Assembly (NCBI GenBank): GCA_902464595.1 | Contig: CABQJX010000042.1 | Location: forward strand, 1-20,334 | From: an uncultured Lachnoclostridium sp. | GTDB lineage: Bacteria > Bacillota > Clostridia > Lachnospirales > Lachnospiraceae | Length of the DNA: 20,334 bases | Reading direction: 5' to 3' | In this document: positions 1 to 8,115 of the stretch, in pieces | How positions within the stretch are numbered: the stretch's first letter is position 1 | How the letters are laid out: every line of letters starts with the position of its first letter | Notes under the pieces: model-generated | The model's database searches: none | The model's input: only the letters and a program-made list of their open reading frames with translations | Told to the model about the DNA's origin: nothing | Position numbers and translations under genes: made by a program

Positions 1-735
1 CTTGTAAACGGGAAGGCGGGTATAATGCTCCCTGCAGAAAATTTCGATCAGATCGTCATAGCTGGAATCAATATCTGCAAATACCATATCGATCCTGGGA
101 ACCATCACATCCCTGGCCACGGAGTCGCCCAGATCAAACACATTGTTGATCATCTCCCGCTCCTCCGACTGGATCACACCCTTTTCATGGCCCACATCCA
201 CAATGGTCCGAAGCTCATCCTCGGTCATGTCGTCGTTTTTCTTGTTGGGATCTACCCGCATTATCTTCAATACCACATTGGACATCTGGTTCACCAGGAA
301 GATAGCCGGCGTCAAAACAGTCATCAAAAGGAAGATCAGATGGGCTACCCGGAGGGAATACCGCTCCGCCTCCAGGGAAGCCATGGTCTTTGGTGTGATC
401 TCGCCAAAGATCAGGATCAAAATAGTCAGTACGCCTGTTGCCGCTCCCGCAGCCCTATTTCCAAAAATTTCTGTCACCAGAACAGTCAGCATGGAAGAAG
501 CGGAAAGATTTACCACGTTATTGCCAATGAGGATCGCACTCAGCATCTTTCCCTGGTTCTCCGACAAACGAAGCACCCACTTTGCGGATTTGTTCCCTCC
601 ATCCGCCAGATTCCTCATACGGATCTTGTTGACGGTGGTCAGGGCTGTCTCCGAAGATGAGAAAAATGCGGAAAGCCCTAATAAAATAACAATAATGATC
701 ATGCGCACGGCAATACTGTCACCCGATGGGTTCAC
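1..735 (-). CDS. CNNM/HlyC-CorC-type membrane protein with CBS domain, 3' end cut by window edge
   Basis: Partial gene, 245 codons visible, open to the window edge. The start contains a hydrophobic segment followed by FFSSSETAL, the N-terminal signature of the DUF21/CNNM transmembrane domain. Further on come GNNVVN, an ITPKT motif and more hydrophobic segments. From about residue 175 there is an acidic linker (DDMTEDEL...), then EREMINNVFDLGD and VMVPRIDM, which is the entry to the CBS pair. The second CBS and the C-terminal CorC_HlyC domain would lie outside the window. Family members are membrane proteins tied to magnesium or other divalent ion export; the old name is hemolysin C-like. I chose the GTG at 735 because AGGAGG precedes it by 11 nt; an ATG at 702 is an alternative but would cut the first transmembrane segment. 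The gene starts one nucleotide after the trmD stop, so it is surely co-transcribed. The ion specificity is not visible. Confidence 0.88.
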   Translation of the reverse strand, partial: MNPSGDSIAVRMIIIVILLGLSAFFSSSETALTTVNKIRMRNLADGGNKSAKWVLRLSENQGKMLSAILIGNNVVNLSASSMLTVLVTEIFGNRAAGAATGVLTILILIFGEITPKTMASLEAERYSLRVAHLIFLLMTVLTPAIFLVNQMSNVVLKIMRVDPNKKNDDMTEDELRTIVDVGHEKGVIQSEEREMINNVFDLGDSVARDVMVPRIDMVFADIDSSYDDLIEIFCREHYTRLPVYK

Positions 736-736
736 T

Positions 737-1726
737 TTAATTCAATCCTCCTGTTTCTTTGCTATCTTCTGACTGATTCATCTGGATCCCCACCTTATAA
801 TAGGACAAGAGATCCTCCAGCGTACATGTTTTTGCGTTTAAAAGCTTCTTGGCCTTAGACAGCGCCTTTCGCTTGAAACGGGCCAGCTCTTTTTCCTGGG
901 AACCGTCCTTCTGGGCCTCTGAAAGGCTCACCGCCACGGCCTGAGCATAATCCTCTACAGCTTTTTCCAATTTTTCCCAATCTTTTTCCTGTCCCATTTC
1001 GGCTTTCAGCTCATCCAGATACGTTACCTCTTTGGCCGTCAGCTTCGCTTCTCTCAAAAGATCCGGCCTGCGCTCCAGCGTCCGGCTGATGGACTGCCTG
1101 CGCCTCCATTCCTCAATCTTTTTGTGATGGCCTGTGAGAAGTACCTCCGGAACCTTTCGCTCCCGGAACACCTCCGGCCTGGTGTACTGAGGATACTCTA
1201 GTAGATTGTCATAAAAGGATTCCACCTCAGCAGATGTCTCGTTGTTTAACACACCGGGAACCAATCGGGAAATACAGTCGATCATCACCATAGCCGGAAG
1301 CTCCCCTCCGGTGAGCACATAATCCCCCAGGGAAATATAGTCCGTTGCCACCAGCTCCAGGGCGCGCTCGTCAATCCCCTCATAATGGCCGCAGAGAAAT
1401 GCTAACTCCTCCTCCTTGGCCAGCTCCTCTGCCACAGACTGGTCGAACACCCGCCCCTGAGGCGTCAGATAAATGAGCCGCGGCTTCGTCCCAGTGCGGC
1501 AGCAAAGATCCTCGTAAGCCTCACATACAGGCCCCGGCTGCATGACCATTCCAGCACCGCCGCCGTAAGGCGCATCGTCCACATGGCGATGTTTATCCTT
1601 AGAATAAGCACGGATGTCAATGGCATCAACGGAGATTGCCCCGCTTTCCATCGCCCTTCCTGTAATGCTGGTTCCAAGGCCCTCCATCACCATATCCGGA
1701 AATAATGTTAAAATATGAAAATTCAT
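737..1726 (-). CDS. trmD: tRNA (guanine-N1)-methyltransferase TrmD, with C-terminal extension
   Basis: SPOUT-class enzyme that uses S-adenosylmethionine to make m1G at position 37 of tRNAs, which prevents +1 frameshifting. Visible family motifs are FHILTLFPDM at the N-terminus, YGGGAGM at residues 54-60, CGHYEGIDER, the knot segment ISLGDYVLTGGELP, and the YPQYTRPEVF...VPEVLLTGHH block near residues 175-200 with the nearby conserved Asp of YDNLL. The usual protein is about 240-255 residues; this one is 329. The extra roughly 80 residues after EMGQ are charged and helical-looking (many K/E/A) and I do not recognise them as a domain. The start ATG is 10 nt after the mutS stop; the best ribosome site, AAGGAG near 1743-1748, is rather far (about 16 nt). 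The usual neighbours rpsP, rimM and rplS are absent here; the gene sits between mutS and the CNNM gene. Function is well supported; the role of the tail is unknown. Confidence 0.95.
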   Translation of the reverse strand: MNFHILTLFPDMVMEGLGTSITGRAMESGAISVDAIDIRAYSKDKHRHVDDAPYGGGAGMVMQPGPVCEAYEDLCCRTGTKPRLIYLTPQGRVFDQSVAEELAKEEELAFLCGHYEGIDERALELVATDYISLGDYVLTGGELPAMVMIDCISRLVPGVLNNETSAEVESFYDNLLEYPQYTRPEVFRERKVPEVLLTGHHKKIEEWRRRQSISRTLERRPDLLREAKLTAKEVTYLDELKAEMGQEKDWEKLEKAVEDYAQAVAVSLSEAQKDGSQEKELARFKRKALSKAKKLLNAKTCTLEDLLSYYKVGIQMNQSEDSKETGGLN

Positions 1727-1736
1727 GATTTTTTGT

Positions 1737-4412
1737 TTAATTCTCCTTCCACCGGTTTTTCAGCTTTGTCTGAAGCCGGTACAGGGTATTCATAGCGTCC
1801 AGAGGCGTCATGGTGGACAGCTCCAGTCCATCCAGCTCCCTGATAATATCATCGTCCTTTACCGTATCAAAGAAGGACAGCTGCTGCAGATCCACCTCAT
1901 CCGGTTTTGGAACTGCCTTGTGCTGGGTAATATTGGAGCTGATCTTGGCGATCTCCTTGGCTTTTGAGGTAATGTCCGCCTCACTCAGCTCCTGGGCGAT
2001 CTCCTTGGCCCGGGCGATCACGGAATCCGGAACCCCGGCCAGCTTTGCCACCTGGATTCCGTAGCTTTTATCTGCCCCGCCCCGGACGATCTTTCGGAGG
2101 AATACAATATCATCCCCCTGTTCCTTTACCGCAATACAGTAATTTTTCACCCCGGCAATGGTTCCTTCCAGCTCAGTCAGCTCATGATAGTGGGTGGCAA
2201 ACAAGGTTTTTGCCCCCAGCAGCCGGGTGGAGCTGATATGCTCGATCACCGCCCAGGCAATGGAAAGACCGTCAAAGGTGCTGGTTCCCCTCCCTATTTC
2301 GTCTAACACAAGAAGGCTGTTCCTGGTGGCGTTCCGAAGGATATTGGCCACCTCTGTCATCTCCACCATAAAGGTACTCTGTCCGCTGGCCAGGTCGTCG
2401 GAAGCGCCTACACGTGTGAAGATCCGGTCACAGATGCCAATATCTGCCTCCTGGGCAGGCACAAAGCTTCCCAACTGAGCCATCAGGACGATCAGCGCAA
2501 CCTGGCGCATGTAAGTGGATTTTCCCGCCATGTTAGGGCCGGTGATCACAGACAGACGGTTTCTGCCATTATCCAGAAAGGTATCATTTGCCACAAACAG
2601 GTCATCCCGCATCATCTGCTCCACCACGGGGTGTCGCCCGTTTTTGATCTGGATCACGCCTTTTTCGTTGATGGAGGGCTTTACATAGTTGCGGCGGGTC
2701 GCCACAGAAGACAGGGAACAGAATACGTCTGTTCCTGCAATGGCTTTGGCTGTTTTCTGGATCCGCACTACCTGGGAAGCGATCTGATCCCTTACCTGAC
2801 AGAAAAGATCATATTCCAGGGAGATGAGCTTTTCCTCTGCCCCCATGATAATATCCTCCAGCTCCTTCAGCTTATCTGTCGTAAAGCGTTCCGCGTTGGT
2901 AAGGGTCTGCTTGCGCACAAAGTAATCCGGAACCTGATCCTTAAAGGAGTTAGTTACCTCAAAATAGTAACCGAACACCTTATTATACTTTACCTTTAAG
3001 GTTTTGATGCCTGTCTTTTCCTTCTCCTCGGCCTCCAGGGCAGCCAGCCAGTTCTTTCCCTGGCTTCCGGCCTGGCGAAGCCGGTCTGCCTCCTCATGAT
3101 ACCCTTCTTTGATGATACCGCCCTCCCTGACTGTAATGGGAGGTTCGTCCACAATGGAACCCTCGATCAGCTCATACAGATCCTGCAGCGGATCCAGTTC
3201 ATCGGCCAATTCCTTTAGCAGGGAGCTGTTAAATTCTTCCAGGATCTGCTTTATATAAGGAAGCATTTTGAGAGAACTCTTAAATGCGATCAGATCCCTA
3301 GGGCTGGCTGTCTTGTAGCTGATACGCCCGATGAGACGTTCCAGGTCATAGACAGGATTTAAGTATTCCCCAATCTCCTCTCTGGATATATAATTCATAT
3401 TCAGTTCTTCCACCGCATCCTGCCGCTTTACGATCTCGTCTTTGTGGATCAGGGGCTGTTCGATGTAAGTGCGCAGGAGCCTTGCTCCCATAGCTGTCTT
3501 TGTCTTATCAAGCACCCACAGAAGGGTTCCCCGCTTCTGCTTTTCCCTCATGGTTTCTACCAGCTCCAGGTTTCTCCTGGTGGAGGTATCGATCACCATA
3601 TACTGGCCTGTGGAATAGGGGGTGATGGATGTAATATGTTCCAGGGTGCTTTTTTGTGTCTCATACATGTACTGCATCACGGCCCCGGCGGCGATGATGC
3701 CTGTGGCATAGTCCTCCAGCCCCAGTCCTGTAAGGGCCCCTACCTTAAAATGCTCTCTCAGGATCCGACAGCATGCCTCCTCCCCGAAAAAGCGGCTGTC
3801 CAGGGCAGAGATCACGGTCTGATACCTGTTTTTTAAGCCGTCAATATCCGCTCCCGACATATAAAATGCATTGTTGCACACGATCTCAGAGGGAGAAAAT
3901 TTATTGATCTCATCAAACAGCTCCCGGTCGGAATCCACCTCTGTCACCAGGAAATCCCCGGTACTAATATCTGCGGTGGAGATACCGTAAACGCCGTCCA
4001 CATAGACGATCCCCATCAGATAGTTGTTCTTTGTCTCGTCCAGAGCCTGGGAATTGGTAATGGTTCCGGGAGTCACCACCCGGATCACCTCGCGCTTTAC
4101 CAGCCCCTTGGCCTGTTTGGGATCCTCCATCTGCTCTGCAATAGCCACCTTGTAGCCCTTCTGCACCAATCGGTACAAATAGGAATCTACCGCATGATAA
4201 GGGACTCCGCACATAGGAGCCCGCTCTGCCATACCGCACTCTTTGCCCGTAAGGGTAAGCTCCAGCTCCTTGGATACTGTCTGTGCATCCTCAAAAAACA
4301 TTTCATAGAAATCTCCCAGGCGGTAAAAAAGAATGCAGTCAGGATATTCCCTTTTTGTTTCCACGTAATGCTGCATCATGGGGGATAACTGGGATATATC
4401 AATATCGATCAA
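1737..4412 (-). CDS. mutS: DNA mismatch repair protein MutS
   Basis: ATP-dependent mismatch recognition protein, 891 residues, full length for the MutS1 family. The N-terminal mismatch-binding domain has FYRLGDFYEMFF at about residues 28-39, containing the Phe-x-Glu element that stacks on the mismatch. The C-terminal ATPase has Walker A GPNMAGKST near 623-631, the signature DDLASGQSTFMVEM, Walker B DEIGRGTSTFDG near 701-712, and the THYHEL switch region. The C-terminal region ends with a dimerisation-type helical tail. The start is TTG at 4412, which overlaps the miaB stop by four nucleotides (TTGA), so translation is probably coupled; a GGAG and an AGAGAGG lie just upstream. The ATG pair at residues 12-13 is a possible alternative start, but residues before it match the length seen in relatives. 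mutL, the common partner neighbour, is not in the window. Confidence 0.97.
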   Translation of the reverse strand: MIDIDISQLSPMMQHYVETKREYPDCILFYRLGDFYEMFFEDAQTVSKELELTLTGKECGMAERAPMCGVPYHAVDSYLYRLVQKGYKVAIAEQMEDPKQAKGLVKREVIRVVTPGTITNSQALDETKNNYLMGIVYVDGVYGISTADISTGDFLVTEVDSDRELFDEINKFSPSEIVCNNAFYMSGADIDGLKNRYQTVISALDSRFFGEEACCRILREHFKVGALTGLGLEDYATGIIAAGAVMQYMYETQKSTLEHITSITPYSTGQYMVIDTSTRRNLELVETMREKQKRGTLLWVLDKTKTAMGARLLRTYIEQPLIHKDEIVKRQDAVEELNMNYISREEIGEYLNPVYDLERLIGRISYKTASPRDLIAFKSSLKMLPYIKQILEEFNSSLLKELADELDPLQDLYELIEGSIVDEPPITVREGGIIKEGYHEEADRLRQAGSQGKNWLAALEAEEKEKTGIKTLKVKYNKVFGYYFEVTNSFKDQVPDYFVRKQTLTNAERFTTDKLKELEDIIMGAEEKLISLEYDLFCQVRDQIASQVVRIQKTAKAIAGTDVFCSLSSVATRRNYVKPSINEKGVIQIKNGRHPVVEQMMRDDLFVANDTFLDNGRNRLSVITGPNMAGKSTYMRQVALIVLMAQLGSFVPAQEADIGICDRIFTRVGASDDLASGQSTFMVEMTEVANILRNATRNSLLVLDEIGRGTSTFDGLSIAWAVIEHISSTRLLGAKTLFATHYHELTELEGTIAGVKNYCIAVKEQGDDIVFLRKIVRGGADKSYGIQVAKLAGVPDSVIARAKEIAQELSEADITSKAKEIAKISSNITQHKAVPKPDEVDLQQLSFFDTVKDDDIIRELDGLELSTMTPLDAMNTLYRLQTKLKNRWKEN

Positions 4413-5926
4413 CGCTCCGACCTCTCTTCCGCCACATGGCCCATATAGTAGAAGCCTCTGCTCTCCTCCAGATATACAGGAAGGATCTTTCCGATCATGG
4501 ATCCATCTCCTGGGAAGTGAACCACGGTATTATTGGATAGCCGTCCTGTCATCAGGCCTGGCCCGTGGCTGTCTGTCTCCTCCACCAAAACCTCCTGGAC
4601 TGTATGGACATCCCTGCCGCAGACCTCTGCGGAAATATCCTGAACTTCCTTTAGCAGGCGGTCAAACCGCTCTTTTACCACATCTTCAGGAACCTGATCT
4701 TCCATTGCCGCTGCCGGAGTTCCGGTGCGTTTGGAGTAGATAAAGGTAAATGCACTGTCAAAGCGTACCTTTCTCACCACATCCAGAGTCTCCTCGAAAT
4801 CTTCCTCTGTCTCTCCCGGAAATCCCACAATAATATCTGTGGATAAGGAAATATCCGGTATTGCCTCTTTGATGCGGGCCGCCAGCTCCAGATACTGTTC
4901 CTTGGTATAGTGTCGGTTCATCGCCTTTAAAATACGGCTGCTGCCGGACTGCATGGGAAGGTGGAGCTGCTTACAGATCTTTTTGGAGGACGCCATCACA
5001 TCGATAAGCTCCTGGGACAGATCCTTCGGGTGGGAGGTCATGAAACGGATCCGCTCGATCCCTTCCACCTTCTCCACCTCTTTTAACAACTGGGCGAAGG
5101 TCATTGGCTGCTCCAGGTTCTTGCCGTAAGAATTGACGTTCTGCCCCAAAAGCATAACCTCTACCACTCCGTCCTCGGCCAGACGGCGCACTTCCTTCAC
5201 AATTTCCTCCGGCTGGCGGCTGCGTTCCCGTCCTCTCACATAAGGCACAATACAGTAGCTGCAGAAATTGTTGCATCCAAACATAATATTGACGCCGGAT
5301 TTAAAAGAATACTTCCGCTCTGTAGGCAGATCCTCCACGATCTGGTCTGTATCCTTCCAAACATCTACCACCATCTTATGCTTTTTCGTTTTTTCCTCCA
5401 CAAGCCGGGATTCCAGACACTGGCAGACTAACTCCGCCAGTTTAAAGATATTGTGGGTTCCAAAGATCAGATCCACATAGCGGTAGCTCTTTTTGATCTT
5501 CTCCACCACCTCCGGCTCCTGCATCATGCAGCCGCAGAGAGCGATCATCATATGGGGATGTTTCTTTTTGTAGGCGCCCAGCTGGCCCAGGCGGCCGTAG
5601 ACACGAAGATTTGCATTTTCCCGCACGGTGCAGGTATTGTAGAGGACAAAATCTGCCTCCTCTGTTTCCACTGCCTTATAACCGATGGTTTCCAAAATCC
5701 CCAGAAGCTTCTCTGAATCCCTGGCATTCATCTGACAGCCGAAGGTATTGATGCAGCAGGTGAGGGGACGGCCCAGCTGTTCGGAAAGCTCCGATACCAT
5801 CCTCTTAGCCTGCTCCATAAAATAGCGCTGCCGTTCCAACTCCTGTCCTGGTCCCTGTACCAGAGCCTGCCTGCTCCCGGCCGCCGCCTCATTGGTTTGA
5901 TCGAACCTGGATCTCATTTGTTCCAT
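4409..5926 (-). CDS. miaB: tRNA-2-methylthio-N6-dimethylallyladenosine synthase MiaB
   Basis: Radical-SAM methylthiotransferase that converts i6A37 to ms2i6A37 in tRNAs reading UNN codons. Three auxiliary-cluster cysteines are in FGCQMN (C64), NTCTVRENA (C99) and CGCM (C133). The radical-SAM CxxxCxxC is C218/C222/C225 in GCNNFCSYC, followed by VPYVRGRERSR. LGQNVNSYG and the FPGETEEDF segment are also typical. A C-terminal TRAM-like region (about 435-500) would bind RNA. The protein is 505 residues; about 50 residues before the methylthiotransferase domain form a polar extension, common in clostridial MiaB. The ATG is preceded by AAAGGAG with 7-nt spacing. It is the first gene of the miaB-mutS-trmD-CNNM operon and its stop overlaps the mutS start. 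The upstream promoter is described at 6061-6089. Confidence 0.96.
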   Translation of the reverse strand: MEQMRSRFDQTNEAAAGSRQALVQGPGQELERQRYFMEQAKRMVSELSEQLGRPLTCCINTFGCQMNARDSEKLLGILETIGYKAVETEEADFVLYNTCTVRENANLRVYGRLGQLGAYKKKHPHMMIALCGCMMQEPEVVEKIKKSYRYVDLIFGTHNIFKLAELVCQCLESRLVEEKTKKHKMVVDVWKDTDQIVEDLPTERKYSFKSGVNIMFGCNNFCSYCIVPYVRGRERSRQPEEIVKEVRRLAEDGVVEVMLLGQNVNSYGKNLEQPMTFAQLLKEVEKVEGIERIRFMTSHPKDLSQELIDVMASSKKICKQLHLPMQSGSSRILKAMNRHYTKEQYLELAARIKEAIPDISLSTDIIVGFPGETEEDFEETLDVVRKVRFDSAFTFIYSKRTGTPAAAMEDQVPEDVVKERFDRLLKEVQDISAEVCGRDVHTVQEVLVEETDSHGPGLMTGRLSNNTVVHFPGDGSMIGKILPVYLEESRGFYYMGHVAEERSER

Positions 5927-6012
5927 TCACATACTCCTTTATCAACAGATCATATCCTAAACGCATAGCAGGCCGGAACCCTTGGGGCCCAGCCGGCTGT
6001 CAATCGCAACTG

Positions 6013-6057
6013 TACCATCAGCGGCAAAAAGCCCTTTGCTTTGCACCGCTGATGGTA
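6013..6057 (-). promoter_or_regulatory. 5'-leader hairpin of the miaB operon
   Basis: TACCATCAGCGG (6013-6024) and CCGCTGATGGTA (6046-6057) are a perfect 12-bp inverted repeat. Pairing continues inward (CAAA with TTTG after one bulged base). On the minus strand no T-run follows, so it is not a classic terminator for the chemoreceptor gene ending at 6106. It lies at the predicted 5' end of the transcript from the promoter at 6061-6089, so it may stabilise or regulate the leader. A second, weaker pair GCCGG/CCGGC lies at 5972-5976 and 5993-5997. The hairpin contains the ATG of a possible 22-codon leader ORF (see findings). Confidence 0.6.
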
Positions 6058-6060
6058 TGA

Positions 6061-6089
6061 ATTTTACTTGAAAATCTTTGGGAAGTCAA
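6061..6089 (-). promoter_or_regulatory. Sigma-A-type promoter for the miaB-mutS-trmD operon
   Basis: On the minus strand TTGACT (6089-6084) and TAAAAT (6066-6061) are separated by exactly 17 nt. Each hexamer matches the sigma-A consensus at five of six positions. The pair lies in the short gap just past the stop of the chemoreceptor gene and about 135 nt before the miaB start. Start of transcription would be near 6054. Not experimentally supported. Confidence 0.6.
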
Positions 6090-6105
6090 CTAGAAAACGC
6101 GGCAA

Positions 6106-8091
6106 TCATATCTTAAACTGGCTGATCATGTTCTTTAACATCTGAGCTTGTCCAGACAATTCTTCACTGGCGGCAGCACTCTGTTCCGCAGTAGCAGAAT
6201 TATTCTGAACCACACTTGATATCTGATCAGCCCCCTGGGTAACTTGAATAATAGCTGCAGATTGATGTTCCGATGCCTGTGAAATCCGCTGGAACACATC
6301 CATAATCTGAGCTGCATCTTCTACTACGTGATTCATATAACTCTTTGTTTCCTGCATACTCTTACTTCCTTTTTTGATCAGAGATACCATATTCCCGATC
6401 AGTTCTGTGGTAGCCTGAGAGGCCTCTGCAGATTTTGCCGCCAGATTGCGAACTTCATCCGCCACCACCGCAAAGCCCTTTCCTGCCTGCCCTGCCCGTG
6501 CCGCCTCCACTGCAGCATTCAATGCTAAAATATTGGTCTGAAATGCAATATTTTCAATAGATTTAATAATCTCATCTACCTTTCCGGCTCCTGTTCGGAT
6601 TTCTTCCATAAATCGAAGGGACTGCTCCATTTTCTCGCTGCTTTCTACAATTTCTCCATTTACACGAACTGCATTCTCATTGGCCACCTGCGCCATCTTA
6701 GCATTTTCCTTAACCGTTACTGACAATTCAGCAATCGTATTGGATAATTCCTCCACTGACGAAGACTGCTCCGCGGCTCCCTGAGCCAGCGTCTGGGCTC
6801 CGTCTGAAACCTGATTAGAACTTGCGGAAACCTGATCCGCAGCATTGGAAATCCCTGCCATCAAATCTGTCAATTTTTCCATTGACTCAGAAATTGCCTT
6901 CTGGATCGGAATAAAGTCCCCCTTAAATTCAACCTCCGGTACAGCCGTCAAATCACTGTTTGCCAGGTGTGTCATGAGACGGTCGATTTCACGAACATAA
7001 GAGGACAGATTTTCAGAACAGATCCGCAGCGCTGCGGCCATCTCACCAATCTCATCCTCGCTCTCATAATTCATTGTTATCTCCAAACACCCCTGGCTCA
7101 TGGCTTTGAGATCCTCATTTAACTCTGAGATTGGCTTCAACTTTTTTGCTATTACAAAGCGTACCACTCCCACCACCACGATCATATTCACCAGCAAAAC
7201 GATCGAAAGACCCGCCACAGTACGTAAGGTATGACCATAATACTCCTTTGAAGTCATAAAAGATAATACCTTCCAGCCCCCGCCGCTGAGTTCTGCCACA
7301 GTTCCCTTCCTATTTTGTCCATTTGTCTTAAAAGAAACAATTTTCCCATCCGGTTCTTCTAATTCAGACAATATCGCCTTAGAAGAACTGATTTCACTAA
7401 AACTCTTTCCTAAAAGAGCATGATCTCCAATTCCGGCAATGGTATTGTCCTGTGCGAGCAAAACTGCCGTTCCAGACTCTCCAAAGGAAAGCTGCTGCAA
7501 AACCCCGCTCATCTGTGCCATATCCAAATCCACAATTAAAATACCTTCCACATTGGATCCGTGGTATACTGGGGCTGCTACCGAAACACACATTTCGCCT
7601 GTTGCTGTATCAATATATGGCTGTGTTACATATGTCCCCCGCATAGCTATCTCATAGTAATCGCGTTCACTCAAGCGAGTGTTCAAACGAGTTCCAGCCT
7701 GAGTGTACAAGTAATCTTCATCAACACTTCCGAACCCAATTCCCATAATGTCAGAATATGCATCCATAGCAGTCTGAAGGAGCTTAAGCATAGCTCCAAA
7801 TTCAGTTGCATTGGATAGGGCCACTGACTTGTTTCCTGCTTTCATCACCTCCTGGACAATCGGTTCTCCTGCTAAAAGCTCAGCCACTGAAATATATTTG
7901 TAAATAAACTGCTCTACCTGGCTTTTTGCATTCGATGCTGTCTGACTTAAAAACTCATTTTGCTTCTCGTTTAAACCCTTAGCCGTAACAACAGCCATCA
8001 CAATCGTTGAAAGCAAATTTAATGACACCATCAGCATTGCTACCCACAAAGTAAGTACCACCGATAGTTTCTTTGGCTTTGACCGTTTCAT
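6106..8091 (-). CDS. Methyl-accepting chemotaxis protein, dCache sensor
   Basis: Transmembrane chemoreceptor, 661 residues. A short basic N-terminus leads into TM1 (about 9-36). An extracellular region of about 250 residues looks like a double Cache (dCache_1) sensor: SERDYYEIAMRG (R143, Y145, Y146) followed by APVY and GILIVDLD resembles the pocket where amino-acid-binding members carry R-x-W-Y and a later Asp, with Tyr in place of Trp here. TM2 is about 287-310. A HAMP follows, then a second HAMP-like helical stretch (about 360-410). The signalling domain tip has the usual FQTNILALNAAVEAARAG and FAVVADEVRNLA. The protein ends at SQFKI with no CheR-tethering pentapeptide. AAGGAG lies 10 nt upstream of the ATG. 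It starts 24 nt after the EAL-protein gene, so the two are probably co-transcribed. The ligand is not known; an amino acid is only a guess. Confidence 0.93.
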   Translation of the reverse strand: MKRSKPKKLSVVLTLWVAMLMVSLNLLSTIVMAVVTAKGLNEKQNEFLSQTASNAKSQVEQFIYKYISVAELLAGEPIVQEVMKAGNKSVALSNATEFGAMLKLLQTAMDAYSDIMGIGFGSVDEDYLYTQAGTRLNTRLSERDYYEIAMRGTYVTQPYIDTATGEMCVSVAAPVYHGSNVEGILIVDLDMAQMSGVLQQLSFGESGTAVLLAQDNTIAGIGDHALLGKSFSEISSSKAILSELEEPDGKIVSFKTNGQNRKGTVAELSGGGWKVLSFMTSKEYYGHTLRTVAGLSIVLLVNMIVVVGVVRFVIAKKLKPISELNEDLKAMSQGCLEITMNYESEDEIGEMAAALRICSENLSSYVREIDRLMTHLANSDLTAVPEVEFKGDFIPIQKAISESMEKLTDLMAGISNAADQVSASSNQVSDGAQTLAQGAAEQSSSVEELSNTIAELSVTVKENAKMAQVANENAVRVNGEIVESSEKMEQSLRFMEEIRTGAGKVDEIIKSIENIAFQTNILALNAAVEAARAGQAGKGFAVVADEVRNLAAKSAEASQATTELIGNMVSLIKKGSKSMQETKSYMNHVVEDAAQIMDVFQRISQASEHQSAAIIQVTQGADQISSVVQNNSATAEQSAAASEELSGQAQMLKNMISQFKI

Positions 8092-8115
8092 TTTTACAAA
8101 ACTCCTTTTCCTCTC

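Noticed and set aside
25..772. Two long plus-strand frames opposite the CNNM gene
   Set aside because: Antisense to a gene with clear family motifs; their translations resemble no protein family.
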